A stretch of DNA of 64,000 nucleotides, from positions 6,305,001 to 6,369,000 of the forward strand of contig JAEOAD010000005.1 in NCBI GenBank assembly GCA_036365145.1, written 5' to 3'. Every line of letters starts with the position of its first letter. Position 1 is the stretch's first letter. The stretch is from Orientallactaga sibirica. Lineage: Eukaryota > Chordata > Mammalia > Rodentia > Dipodidae. The position numbers were made by a program, and so were the translations under genes. The notes beneath the pieces are model-generated. The model made no database searches. It worked only from the letters and a program-made list of their open reading frames with translations, and was not told the origin of the DNA. This document shows, piece by piece, positions 1-10,920 of the stretch.

Positions 1-26
1 TAAAGGCGTGCGCCACCACGCCCGGC
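1..26 (-). repeat. B1 SINE, 5' end only (cut by window edge)
   Basis: The first 26 bases are the reverse complement of the start of a B1 element (GCCGGGCGTGGTGGCGCACG). The rest of the copy lies outside the window to the left. B1 is a 7SL-derived, Pol III-transcribed rodent SINE. Confidence 0.85.
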
Positions 27-99
27 CCGGACCCTGTACTTTTGAGGTAGTCCTCCCTGTGTTTTGTTTTCTCATTCCTTTTGTCCTCCGCCCTCTCTG

Positions 100-700
100 T
101 CACAATGCCTATGGGGATATCAGTGATCACTGTGGGGTCGTGAGTGGACAGTCGGTCCATGTCAGGAGGACAGTGCCCCACAGTGTGCTTTCCTGCCTTG
201 TGGCTAATGCATTCTCTCTTCTCCCTCTTCTAAAATGTTTCCTGGGCCTTGGAGGAGGTGGTAGAAACCTTTGTTCCTTGTTGAGCTCTCGACAGCCTCT
301 TACTTTCTGCTTTGATGAGCTCTGAAGTCTCAGTGTCCACCACCATCTTCAGAGAGAAGGATCTCTGCCAGCAATGGTTGGCACGCCTCCTCCTTCTGCC
401 ACGTTCTCGGCCATATTCCCTGGGTCTTTGCAGGTGTGATGAGCTGATTCGTCCAGTGATAGACACATGCTTTCTCTTTCGTCATTCTGATGTGTCTTGG
501 GTCTCCCCAGTATTCAGTGTCATCTATAAAGAGCAGCGTCTTGGGGTCTGTGCCGAGAGGCCTGGTTCTCCTGGTTCCAGGTGGTCGTTCTACACTTGTC
601 TTGTTTCAGTGCATGGGGGAATCAGTTGTGAGCTCCCAGGGGCCTCTGCTGAGAGGCCTAGTCCTCTTGGTTCAGGGCAAGTGGCCTATCAATACTATTT
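100..700 (-). repeat. Rodent L1 3' UTR fragment, antisense
   Basis: The stretch resembles rodent (Lx-type) L1 3' UTR read in reverse: a pyrimidine-rich left side, then the segments TTTGATGAGCTCTG and CACCACCATCTTCAGAGAGAAG. It contains an internal near-duplication (GAGAGGCCTGGTTCTCCTGGTT near 556 and GAGAGGCCTAGTCCTCTTGGTT near 649). No LINE ORF is present. Boundaries are approximate. Open frames of 105 and 142 codons here are incidental. Confidence 0.5.
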
Positions 701-756
701 ATTTTTAGAAAAAGTTCAATGCAGTTTTTTAATATGGTAGAAGTACCAAATTGTCA

Positions 757-782
757 TATATATATATGATATATATCTTATA

Positions 783-825
<43 letters not shown>

Positions 826-893
826 TGTGTATTCATGTATGTATATGTATATATGTGTATATATGCATACATATGTCTATACCCATACATTCA
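757..893. repeat. (TA)n microsatellite with TATG/TGTA-rich flank
   Basis: An uninterrupted TA run covers about 787-820 and is flanked by imperfect TATATG and TGTATG repeats to about 885. Such AT dinucleotide runs can extrude cruciforms and are often polymorphic. Confidence 0.9.
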
Positions 894-1104
894 AAAATAG
901 CTTGAGTGATTTCTTCCTCCTTGGATCATGGAGGAGACTGTGATGCAGAGTTTCTGCAGTTTCCATCTTCATGGCCAGTTTTTCACTGCTTCATTAGCTG
1001 TCTACTTCAAAATAATACCTTGTACACTGATAATAGCTATCACCTGTCCTGTCCATATGACCTTTCCGTTTCTTGATTGCTCCTATCAGATCCTTTCTTT
1101 GTGA
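894..1104. other. Unique AT-rich DNA
   Basis: No recognisable gene, RNA or repeat. Short unique sequence between a microsatellite and a possible MIR. Confidence 0.5.
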
Positions 1105-1235
1105 AAAGACCTACTTTGTGCCTCACTTTCCCCCATCTGTAAAATGCAGAAATAACAGTGCTTCAAAGAGTAATGCTAGTGGTTAATAGAGATTAACAAA
1201 AACACAGCGTGATACCTAGCTCACTGTAAATAAAT
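1105..1235 (+). repeat. Possible MIR SINE relic
   Basis: The order 'gtgcctcactttcc', 'catctgtaaaatgcag', 'aataacagtgct' and later 'tagctcactgtaaataaa' follows the second half of the ancient MIR SINE (CTCAGTTTCC, CATCTGTAAAATG, AATAATAGT). The divergence is what a copy predating placental radiation would show. Confidence 0.55.
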
Positions 1236-2057
1236 TAGCTTATGAAATTGTTGCTGTAAATGTAGATTAATTGGAATTGTTTAAGACAACATTTCACTAT
1301 TTTGAAGAGAAGAAACTGTCTGAAAGATGGTCAGTAACTGGCCCATTTCCTTGAGAATGGATACAGCTGCATACAGGTCTGTCTGTGTTAGTCTTTCTTT
1401 TCTTGGACTCGGCAGACATTTGTCCTGCAGGATTTCTTTCTGTAGGAGGCTGCCGTATGCACTGCGTGATGCCTTCTAACATCCCTGAGCTCTAGCCTCT
1501 GATCCTGTTTGCACCCCATGACAATCAAAATTGTCCCCAGACATTGCCATCTATACTAAGGGGTAGGGATATGTGCACAGTTGTTTCTGGTACAGGACCA
1601 CCAGTGTGGTCCAGCAATGTTCTGCCCTTTTTAACTAACCTCCCTATGGAGGAAAGTATTTTCCATATGTATTTTTAAACAGATGAGCTAAGTGATGAGG
1701 CATTTCTTCACTTCAGGAAAGAAGCTTTAGCTTTGCAGCAGTCAAAGCTCTTAATGACTTTAAATAATAACCTTTGTGGGTGTAACCCAAACCCAATTCA
1801 ATTAAAATAAATAAGGATACATAGCTAGGAAAGTGTCCCTTTGGTCAATAATTAGAATAAATATACATCATTCTTTGGAATTCTCTGCTGTTTGATGGGA
1901 GTGGGGCAGCATGCAAAACATTACCGGTTTTTTTAACAGTGAGCAACAGGGACTTAGCTTTGCAGCAGTTAAAGGGTTAGATTTAGGGCTCGGGGACGAT
2001 GAGTTGGGTGTTAGATTTAGGGCTGTGGACAATGAGTTGGGTGTTCTATACATGGAG
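1236..2057. other. Unique DNA, nothing recognised
   Basis: No long frame, promoter-like or RNA-like signal. A short phrase (TTTAGCTTTGCAGCAGT plus CAAAG or TAAAGG) occurs near 1726 and again near 1957, and 'gttagatttagggct' repeats near 1976 and 2010. These small local duplications are otherwise unremarkable. Confidence 0.5.
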
Positions 2058-2272
2058 TGCTCTCCCTTCCTACTTCCTTCCTCCGTCCCTCCCTTCCTTC
2101 CCTCCCTCCCTCTCTTCCCTCCCTCCCTCCCTCCCCTCCCTCCCTCCCTCCTTCTCTTTCCTTCCTCCCTCCCCTCCCCTCCCCTCCTCCCTCCCCTCCC
2201 CTCCCCTCCTCCTCCCTCCCCCTCCCCCCCCTCCTCCTTCCCTCCCTCCCTCCTTTCTTCCTTCCTCTAGTG
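2058..2272. repeat. (TCCC)n/(TTCC)n polypyrimidine tract
   Basis: About 210 bp is almost pure C and T on the + strand (GGGA/GGAA on the - strand). It is a long homopurine-homopyrimidine mirror-type tract, able in principle to form triplex H-DNA, with G-runs on the - strand. Proline/serine-rich frames across it (for example 1911-2270 and 2057-2428) are low-complexity artefacts. Confidence 0.95.
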
Positions 2273-2274
2273 TG

Positions 2275-2370
2275 GAAGTCATTGTGCAGTATGGCCGGCC
2301 TCAATGGCAATCCTCTTGCTTCAGTCTTTCGAGTGCCAGGATTACACATTATGAGACACCACACCCACTT
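2275..2370 (-). repeat. Old B1-like SINE fragment
   Basis: The segments 'aatcctcttgcttcag', 'gagtgccaggattacac' and 'gacaccacaccca' match the reverse complement of the B1 5' half at high divergence. It is an older copy than the other B1s here. Confidence 0.6.
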
Positions 2371-2525
2371 AGAGCATAGCAACTATTTGCACAAATTTAT
2401 ATTATATTACTTGCTGCAAGTGATCTAGATAGTATTTCAAATTTACTAGAGAATGTAGAATATTATATGCAATTACTATAGCCTATAAAGTGTTTCATTA
2501 TATTATCTTCATGTGCTATATAGAT

Positions 2526-2526
2526 T

Positions 2527-2574
<48 letters not shown>
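2526..2574. repeat. (GATA)n microsatellite
   Basis: Near-perfect GATA tetranucleotide run of roughly 12 units, ending in GATAGAAAG. Confidence 0.95.
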
Positions 2575-2617
2575 AAGAACATATTTCCCCTCCCCATTAC
2601 CCACACTATGCCAGTTT

Positions 2618-2690
2618 ATATAAATGACTTGAGCATGTGCATCCGTGGGTTTTGGTAACTAAGAGGCATCATGGAATCAATCCTCTGTGC
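2618..2690 (+). mobile_element. Possible Tigger/MER2-type DNA transposon end
   Basis: The words 'gacttgagcat', 'atccgtgggttttggtaact' and 'atggaatcaatcctc' resemble the terminal region of TcMar-Tigger/MER2 relics (GACTTGAGCATC..GATTTTGGTATC..GGAACCAATCC). Only one end is visible and no transposase remains. Confidence 0.4.
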
Positions 2691-3425
2691 TTAGCACAGA
2701 TTGACCAGAGGCAGTCCGTAGTTTGAAAAGCAGGACCATTCGATGGGAAGAAGAGCCTCCAGACCATTCCCTTTTGTGAACTGGTGGAATCACTCTTTTC
2801 CTAGTAGTGGGCTGCTGGAAAATGTTCTAGACTGGCAATGATTCTGCATCCCCATCAACATGCAGCTGCTGGAATTCACACGACCCTTCCCGGCAGGGCA
2901 GGTTTCCCTACCACTTTCTTCAGGGAATCATATGGCAGACACTTAGAGAGAGAAAGAGAGAACTGTATGCTCAGCCTTTCTTTTATTTAGTTCACTTCTT
3001 CAAGTGAGATATCTTTATTAAAAAAAAAAAAAAGAGGAGCTCCGGGTCCCCCATGTGTCTGGGGACATTTCTTTTCTTTGACACGGCAATACTAATGTTT
3101 GTCTCTTTCCTTTATTATAAATGCTGTAAAAATTAGCTTTTCCATATGTATATGTACATCTTCCTTTGACTTCATAAATCTTCACTCCTCTTTCCTTCTA
3201 CTCACCTGCCTCCCTTTCTTTCTCCTCCTCTCACTTTTCTCTTCTTCCTCATCTTCTTCTTTTATTCTTATTCTTATGTTATCTAGAAGTTGAATTGAGA
3301 GCCCAGCCATGCTCAACACATGCCGTTCTACTGATCTGCACATCTTTTACTCTTGAGCTGCACATTCCAGCTCATCCTTTCCATTGTTTGTTCCTCACAC
3401 TAACTAGCAAAGTGGATGGGATACA
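2691..3425. other. Unique DNA with small low-complexity tracts
   Basis: Contains A14 near 3019 and a pyrimidine-rich stretch (about 3190-3270) with TTCTTC repeats. No coding or RNA feature recognised. Confidence 0.5.
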
Positions 3426-3630
3426 TTTTTTATATTTTTATTTATTTATTTGCAAGCAGAGAGAGAGAAGAGAGACAGAGAATGGGCATGCCAGGGCCTC
3501 TAACCACTGCAAACGAACTCCAGATGCAAGTGCCCCTTGTGCATCTGGCTTACGTGGATCCTGGGGAATCGAACCTGGGTCCTTTGGCTTCACAGGCAAA
3601 TGCCTTAAGAGCTAAGCCATTTCTCCAGCC
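3426..3630 (-). repeat. Dip-like B2-superfamily SINE, type 1
   Basis: Read on the - strand: B2-like head (GGGCTGGAGAAATGGCTTAG), box-B-like GGTTCGATTCC, the body GCACAAGG..GCATCTGGAGTTCGTTTGCAGTGG, a CT-rich tail and an A-rich (AAAT)n end at the left. The head is tRNA-derived, so the family would be Pol III transcribed. This is the common short form in the window; later type 1 entries note only differences. Confidence 0.8.
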
Positions 3631-4899
3631 CGGGAAAATTTCTTTTTAATACCAATGTGAATATAGATGGTGTACAGACACCAAAGTCCTTCAGATAGCC
3701 AAAAAATGATTAAATGACGAGGCTCCCTTTGTTCCTAACCTGACACAGAAATTGCAGCCATGCTGCTGCTAAAGTGTGAGTGACTAAGGAAACAAGATGT
3801 ACTGAAGTGTCTCGTACACTTTGTAAATATATTTCACTAGAAGATGTTAATACTGTAAATACACCTTGGGGGTCAGCTTCTAGGAGCTGTGTATATTGTG
3901 TTTTTCCAATGACAGCCTGGCCTGGAAGAATAGTTCTTGAACATAGAAATCTTAGCCAAGCATCCTCTGTCATTTTGACACCTTTATTAATGTACCGTGG
4001 TAAGAAATGAAATAATCTATTCATACATGTTTCAGCTAAGCCTGGAATATACATTTTGAAGGCAAGAGGAGAAGAGCTGGTTGAGTGGGGGTGGGGGGGG
4101 CTCAAAAAACTAAAAGGAACAAAAAAAAAAAAAAAACCCTGTTGGTCTTTACAACCATAAATGGTAAAACTAACCCTGTTCTCTTGCCAGCTAGAAGAAC
4201 AGTCGGGCAAGGTTTTGATTTACAGGAACAGCTCAGCAAGGGCCTTGTAGTAAGAGCTTCATGCTTGCTATAAAAAATGTGATTAGCTGTAAAACAGAGA
4301 GATTTAACAAGAGCATTTAAGCACAGGCACTAGTCCTGTACAAAAATAAACAAAAACAGAAATTGCTGCCCAAGTCTTACCCCATTCCTTAAAGACAAAG
4401 ATTAGCATTCCTTTTTAGGCTTGGGATTATTAATAACATTTAATTTTAGAACCAAAAGACAAAAGGAAAGATGATGACCTTGAACTTTGCCAGTGAACTA
4501 GGTCTGCCCCTCCTCTATGGCTCTACCCTTTGGGGCTTACACACTCTTAAACATGAATGGGTTCCATTCCTTAGGAACAGTTCCAGATGTGAAAGCCTTC
4601 TTGGACACCAGGCTAGAAGGAGATAGAAGCCAGTGGAGTCCAGGACCTCCAGAGAGAAGAGTGTTTGAAGCAGACTGTAGCACAGCCCGTGGCTCTCAGC
4701 AGCCCTTCCCAGCTTCCTCTGTGTCAAGGTTGCAAGACAGCCCTACCTTGAGAAAGAGTTTGGCTGAATACATCTTGAAGGACAGCCCTTCACAGAGCAA
4801 GTGGTTCTCCCAAATTAGCTTCATTTGTTACACATGGACAGACTAGGTAGAATCCTTGCATATCTTCCCAGTCACCGCAGTGATTTCTTAATCAGTCCC
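3631..4899. other. Unique DNA, possible conserved noncoding block
   Basis: No repeat recognised except G-rich (4085-4100) and A15 (about 4121-4136) runs. The part from about 4140 to 4460 is AT-rich with TAATAACATTTAATTTTAG-like words and no transposon signature. A 166-codon frame on the - strand (3710-4210) spans the A/T homopolymers and matches no family I know. No splice or promoter structure supports it. Confidence 0.45.
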
Positions 4900-5040
4900 A
4901 GCAGCCACAGTATAGGGTGTTTCCACTGTGTGTGTCAGTCACTGTGCAGAACTTCGTAGGAATTGTCTCTGCATCTTCCATGAAACCTCTGAAGGAGGTT
5001 TTCTTACCTGCATTTTAAACACAGAGATAGTCATATAAAG
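4900..5040. repeat. Possible MIR/L2 relic
   Basis: The run 'cttacctgcattttaaacacagagatag', with its preceding 'gtctctgcatcttccatgaaacctc', loosely resembles the conserved core region of MIR/L2 (ATTTTACAGATGAGGAAACTGAG). Too diverged to orient securely. Confidence 0.3.
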
Positions 5041-5100
5041 AGGTACCATTCCATATCCAGTGCAGGGAGGAGCTCAGATGCAACCATGGCTTGTATGGCT

Positions 5101-5236
5101 CTTTACAGCTGTGTCAAGGAAGTGGTGGTACTCATGAGAGTATAGGACGGTGGAAGTGACTTCTGTGTCTTTACAGCTGTGTCAAGGAAGTGGTGGTACA
5201 CATGAGAGTATAGGACAGTGGAAGTGACTTCTGTTT
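5101..5236. repeat. Two-copy 68-bp tandem duplication
   Basis: Positions 5101-5168 and 5169-5236 are direct copies differing at a few sites (CTCATG/CACATG, GGACGG/GGACAG, and a G/T difference near the end). Both begin CTTTACAGCTGTGTCAAGGA. Confidence 0.93.
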
Positions 5237-5788
5237 CTCACTGCAGTTGCTTTCTCGGCCCTTGAAATCCAATGTCTGCTGTGATTTCATCCAGCCCAGC
5301 TGTCCCTGAAAGCTTTTATTCCCAGCTACACTGGCCTTGCCTCCTTAGAGTTGCGCTTCTTGTACTTGGTTTGCTTACCCTCACCTTCCTACATAACTTA
5401 GCTCAACCCTCTTGCCCTCTAGCCTGAAACAGCATTTTGCTGAAATGCATGATATGGCCTGATCAGTTGTGGGCTCAGCATCCTTCATCCCCACCAAATG
5501 CTCTGGTAGTTGTCGCTTCCAAATCCCAGTCTGCTTCTCCAAGTGCTATATTATATTGGCTTGAGGACAACACAGGGCATTATTCTGGATTTCAAGGGTT
5601 TTCAGATAAAACCTAGCCATGCTTGTCTTATTCATCTTGCCCTTGACATATACAGGTTGAACTTCCATGTAAGTTCTCATTAAGACTTAATCTTGTTTGC
5701 TTCTATCTGCATACACTCAGGGTCATTATCACCAATCCAGTGCTCTCTAGCCTCCTTAGCATAGTGTTGATTGGAAGTTTTTATATTA
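5237..5788. other. Unique DNA, nothing recognised
   Basis: No repeat, RNA or coding feature identified. Confidence 0.5.
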
Positions 5789-6014
5789 CTTTATTTTATC
5801 TTTATTTATTTATTTGACAGAGAGATACAGAAATAGGCAGGGAGAGAGAGAGAATGAATGGATGCACCAGGGCCTCCAGCCACTGCAAACAAACTCCAGA
5901 TGCATGTGCTTCCTTGTGCATCTGGCTTACATGGATACTGGGGAAATCAAGCCTTGAACCAGGGTCCTTAGGCTTTATAGGCAAGCCCTTAACTGCTAAG
6001 CCATCTCTGCAGCC
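5789..6014 (-). repeat. Dip-like SINE, type 1
   Basis: Left (TTTA)n tail, purine-rich AGAGAG segment, 'ccactgcaaacaaactccagatgca', 'ttgtgcatctggcttacatgg', and the head read in reverse as 'gctaagccatctctgcagccc'. Moderately diverged. Confidence 0.85.
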
Positions 6015-6203
6015 CTCCCCTTTGCACTGTATTGTTGATGGTGTTTCATAAGCTGTGCAGACGTTTCTTCTCCAAATGGCTTCTGTGGCGATGATTTCTA
6101 CTAGGACAAGATCTGAATTAATTCCAACCTGACAAGTACTTCCATATTCCTAGTATCTCATACATTCTGCAACCAGGTATTTTGGGAAAGGGCTATTTTG
6201 GAT

Positions 6204-6451
6204 TATGGGACTCTTTTTATTTTTGGAGAGGGAGACATATAGAGAATGGGTGCGTGAGCAGCCTCTCAGCTGATAGGAATGAAATCCAGATGCGTGCGCC
6301 CCCTTGTGGTCAAGTGAGGCATTGTGCCCTTGCATCACTTTGCATCTGGCTAAACATGGGACCTGGAGATTGGAACCGGCATTCTTAGGCTTAGGAGGCA
6401 GGTGCCTTAACCGCTAAGCCATCTCTCCAGCCCATATGGGACTCTTTTTAT
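6204..6451 (-). repeat. Dip-like SINE, type 2, with 17-bp TSD
   Basis: The body is 6221-6434. Perfect 17-bp target-site duplications (TATGGGACTCTTTTTAT) lie at 6204-6220 and 6435-6451. Type 2 carries an extra segment after CCAGATGCAAAGTGA, namely GCAATG..CACTTGACCACAAGGGGGCGCAC, and a CTGAGAGGCTGCTGG block in place of the type 1 sequence. Confidence 0.9.
6296..6309 (-). promoter_or_regulatory. CTCF-core-like sequence in type 2 SINE
   Basis: Reverse complement CCACAAGGGGGCGC matches the published CTCF core CCASYAGRKGGCRS at 13 of 14 positions (only the Y position differs). Occupancy is unknown. Confidence 0.5.
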
Positions 6452-6660
6452 GGAAGTGTTCCTTCACATTCTTACCAGTTTAAGAGAGTATATTAGCCTT
6501 TTCCCAAGGCACTCCTGTGTCATTACTGCATTCTTCTCCCTATGAAAACCTTGGCAGAAGCAGGTTTATGTCCCCAGTGTTTAGCACATAGTAGGTGATC
6601 AGCTTCTAGTGAGTGAGTGAACAGTAGAAAAATGAAGAGAAAGAAAGTCACAGGTGACTG
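6452..6660. other. Unique left flank of the minisatellite
   Basis: Short unique sequence. Its last bases ('gtcacaggtgactgggca') are not part of the 20-bp unit, so the array boundary at about 6661 is sharp. Confidence 0.6.
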
Positions 6661-6760
6661 GGCAGCATGATGGGAAGGTCTCAGGCATGAGGGGAAGATC
6701 TCAGGCATGATGAGAATATCCCAGGCATGGTGAGAAGATCTCAGGCATGGTGAGAAGATC

Positions 6761-6960
6761 TCAGGTATGATGGGAAGATCTCAGGAATGATGAGAAGATT
6801 TCAGGCATGATGGGAAGATCTCAGGCATGATGAGAAGATCCCAGGCATGATGGGAAGATCTCAGGTATGATGGGAAGATCTCAGGAATGATGAGAAGATT
6901 TCAGGCATGATGGGAAGATCTCAGGCATGATGAGAAGATCCCAGGCATGGTGGGAAGATC
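6761..6960. repeat. 100-bp (5-unit) higher-order repeat at the left edge
   Basis: Five successive unit variants (ends GATC, GATT, GATC, GATC, GATC with TCAGGTATGATGGG, TCAGGAATGATGAG, TCAGGCATGATGGG, TCAGGCATGATGAG, CCAGGCATG) occur at 6761-6860 and again in the same order at 6861-6960. They differ at one base in the last unit (ATGATGGG/ATGGTGGG). Confidence 0.93.
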
Positions 6961-7160
6961 TCAGGCATGATGGGAAGATCTCAGGTATGCTGGGAAGATC
7001 TCTGGCATGACGGGAAGATCTCAGGCATGATGGGAAGATTCCAGGTATGATGGGAAGATCTCAGGCATGATGGGAAGATCTCAGACATGATGGGAAGATC
7101 TCAGGCATGATGGGAAGATCTCAGGCATGGTGGGAAGATCTCAGGCATGGTGGGAAGATC

Positions 7161-10100
7161 TCAGGCACATGTGGGAAGATCTCAGGCATGGTGGGAAGAT
7201 CTCAGGCATGATGGGAAGATCTCAGACATGGTGGGAAGATCTCAGGCATGATGGGAAGAAGCATGGTGGGAAGATCTCAGGCATGATGGGAAGATCTCAG
7301 GCATGATGGGAAGATCTCAGGCATGGTGGGAAGATCTCAGGCATGATGGGAAGATCTCAGGCATGGTGGGAAGATCTCAGGCATGATGGGAAGATCTCAG
7401 GCATGATGGGAAGATCTCAGGCATGATGGGAAGATCTCAGGCATGGTGGGAAGATCTCAGGCATGATGGGAAGATCTCAGGCATGGTGGGAAGATCTCAG
7501 GCATGGTGGGAAGATCAGGCATGATGGGCATGGTGGGAAGATCTCAGGCATGGTGGGAAGATCTCAGGCATGAGGCATGGGAAGATCTCAGGCATGATGG
7601 GAAGATCTCAGGCATGTGGGTGGCATGGTGGGAAGATCTCAGGCATGATGGGAAGATCTCAGGCATGGTGGAAGATCTCAGGCATGATGGGAAGATCTCA
7701 GGCATGGTGGGAAGATCTCAGGCATGGTGGGAAGATCTCAGGCATGATGGGAAGAGGCATGATGGGAAGATCTCAGGCATGATGGGAAGATCTCATGGGA
7801 AGCATGATGGGAAGATCTCAGGCATGATGGGAAGATCTCAGGCATGGTGGGAAGATCTCAGGCATGATGGGAAGATCTCAGGCATGATGGGAAGATCTCA
7901 GGCATGATGGGAAGATCTCAGGCATGGTGGGAAGATCTCAGGCATGGTGGGAAGATCTCAGGCATGGTGGGAAGATCTCAGGCATGATGGGAAGATCTCA
8001 GGCATGGTGGGAAGATCTCAGGCATGATGGGAAGATCTCAGGCATGGTGGGAAGATCTCAGGCATGGTGGGAAGATCTCAGGCATGGTGGGAAGATCTCA
8101 GGCATGGTGGGAAGATCTCAGGGCATGGGGAAGATCTCAGGCATGATGGGAAGATCTCAGGCATGGTGGAAGATCTCAGGGAAGATCTCAGGCATGATGG
8201 GAAGATCTCAGGCATGATGGGAAGATCTCAGGCATGATCTCATGCATGGGAAGATCTCAGGCACGGTGGGAAGATCTCAGGCATGGTGGGAAGATCTCAG
8301 GCATGGTGGGAAGATCTCAGGCATGATGGGAAGATCTCAGGCATGATGGGAAGATCTCAGGCATGATGGGAAGATCTCAGGCATGATGGGAAGATCTCAG
8401 GCATGGTGGGAAGATCTCAGGCATGATGGGAAGATCTCAGGCATGGTGGGAAGATCTCAGGCATGATGGGAAGGCATGGTGGGAAGATCTCAGGCATGAT
8501 GGGAAGATCTCAGGCATGATGGGAAGATCTCAGGCATGATGGGAAGATCTCAGGCATGATGGGAAGATCTCAGGCATGATGGGAAGATCTCAGGCATGAT
8601 GGGAAGATCTCAGGCATGGTGGGAAGATCTCAGGCATGATGGGAAGATCTCAGGCATGATGGGAAGATCTCAGGCAGGCATGATGGGAAGATCTCAGGCA
8701 TGATGGGAAGATCTCAGGCATGATGGGAAGATCTCAGATGTGGGAAGATCTGGGAAGATCTCAGGCATGGTGGGAAGATCTCAGGCATGATGGGAAGATC
8801 TCAGGCATGGTGGGAAGATCTCAGGCATGATGGGAAGATCTCAGGCATGATGGGAAGATCTGATGGGGAAGATCTCAGGCATGATGGGAAGATCTCAGGT
8901 GGGAAGATCTCAGGCATGATGGGAAGATGGTGGGAAGATCTCAGGCACGGTGGGAAGATCTCAGGCATGGTGGGAAGATCTCAGGCATGATGGGAAGATC
9001 TCAGGCATGATGGGAAGATCTCAGGCATGATGGGAAGATCTCAGGCATGATGGGAAGATCTCAGGCATGTGGGAAGATCTCAGGCACGGTGGGAAGATCT
9101 CAGGCATGGTGGGAAGATCTCAGGCATGGGAAGATCTCAGGGAAGATCTCAGGCATGATGGGAAGATCTCAGGCATGATGGGAAGATCTCAGGCATGATG
9201 GGAAGATCTCAGGCATGATGGGAAGATCTCAGGCATGGTGGGAAGATCTCAGGCATGATGGGAAGATGATGGGAAGATCTCAGGCATGATGGGGAAGATC
9301 TCAGGCATGATGGGAAGATCTCAGGCATGATGGGAAGATCTCAGGCATGATGGGAAGATCTCAGGCATGATGGGAAGAGATCAGGCATGGTGGGAAGATC
9401 TCAGGCATGATGGGAAGATCTCAGGCATGATGGGAAGATCTCAGGGGGGAAGATCTCAGGCATGGTGGGAAGTTGGGAAGATCTCAGGCATGGTGGGAAG
9501 ATCTCAGGCATGGTGGGAAGATCTCAGGCATGATGGGAAGATCTGGCATGGTGGGAAGATCTCAGGCATGGTGGGAAGATCATGGTGGGAAGATCTCATG
9601 ATGGGAAGATCTCAGGCATGAGGAAGATCTCAGGCATGATGGGAAGATCTCAGGCATGATGGGAAGATCTCAGGCATGATGGGAAGATCTCAGGCATCTG
9701 GGAAGATCTCAGGCATGATGGGAAGATCTCAGGCATGATGGGAAGATCTCAGGCATGGTGGGAAGATCTCTCAGTGGGAAGATCTTCAGGCATGATGGGA
9801 AGATCTCAGGCATGATGGGAAGATCCAGGCATGGTGGGAAGAGAGATGGGAAGATCAGGCATGGTGGGAAGAAGGCATGGGAAGATCTCAGATGGGAAGA
9901 TCTCAGGCATGGTGGGAAGATCTCAGGCATGATGGGAAGATCTTAGGCATGGTAGGAAGATCTCAGGCATGATGAGAAGATCTCAGGCATGGTGAGAAGA
10001 TCTCAGGCATGATGGGAAGATCTCAGGCATGATGGGAAGATTCTTATGATGGGGAAGATCTCAGGCATGATGGGAAGATCTGACATGATGGGAAGGTCTC

Positions 10101-10920
10101 AGGCATGATGGGAAGTTCAGGCATGGTGGGAAGATCTCAGGCATGATGGGAAGATCTCAGGCATGGTGGGAAGATCTCAGGCATGATGGGAAGATCTACA
10201 TGGTGGGAAGATCTCAGGCATGATGGGAAGAGATCTGAATGGTGGGAAGATCTGCATGATGGGAAGATCTCAGGCATGGTGGGAAGATCTCAGGCATGGT
10301 GGGAAGATCTCAGGCATGGTGAGCCATGGTGGAAGATCTCAGGCATGGTGGGAAGATCTTAGGCATGATGGGAAGATCTCAGGCATGATGAGAAGATCTC
10401 AGGCATGGTGAGAAAGATCTCAGGCATGATGGGAAGATCTCAGGCATGATGGGAAGATCTCAGGTATGATGGGAAAATCTCAGGCATGATGGGAAGATCT
10501 CAGGCACGGTGGGAAGATCTCAGGCAAGGTGGGAAGATCTCAGGCACGGTGGGAAGATCTCAGGCAGATGGGAAGATCTAGGCATGGTAGGAAGATCTCA
10601 GGCATGATGAGGAAGATCTCAGGCATGGTGGAAGATCTCAGGCATGATGGGAAGATCTCAGGCATGATGGGAAGAATGATGAACGAAGATCTCAGTCTCA
10701 GCTGGAAGGTCTTGGGAAGATCTCAGGCATGATGGGAAGAGATGGGAAGATCAGGCATGATGGGAAGATCTCAGGCGGTGGGAAGATCTCAGGCATGATG
10801 GGAAGATCTCAGGCAGTGGGAAGATCTCAGGCATGATGGGAAGATCTCAGGCACGGTGGGAAGATCTCAGGCATGGAAGAAAGCGGTGGGAAGATCTGGG
10901 AAGAAGGCATGGAAGATCTC
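7161..10920. repeat. Disordered, homogenised centre of the array
   Basis: From the 21-bp unit at about 7161 the 20-bp phase is lost repeatedly through truncated or extended units (for example near 7250, 7510, 7600, 7790, 8470, 8740, 9580, 9840, 10330 and 10680). Most units are the plain CATGATGGG or CATGGTGGG types, with few of the edge variants. Either this is a recently expanded core with microhomology deletions, or the consensus/assembly is imperfect. Confidence 0.85.

Noticed and set aside
1911..2428. Proline/serine-rich and arginine/glycine-rich proteins around 2 kb
   Set aside because: They are translations of the CT-rich tract in several phases and on both strands.
3710..4210. 166-codon frame on the - strand, the longest in the window
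   Set aside because: It passes through an A/T homopolymer and a C-rich run, shows no domain or signal I recognise, and has no exon or promoter context.
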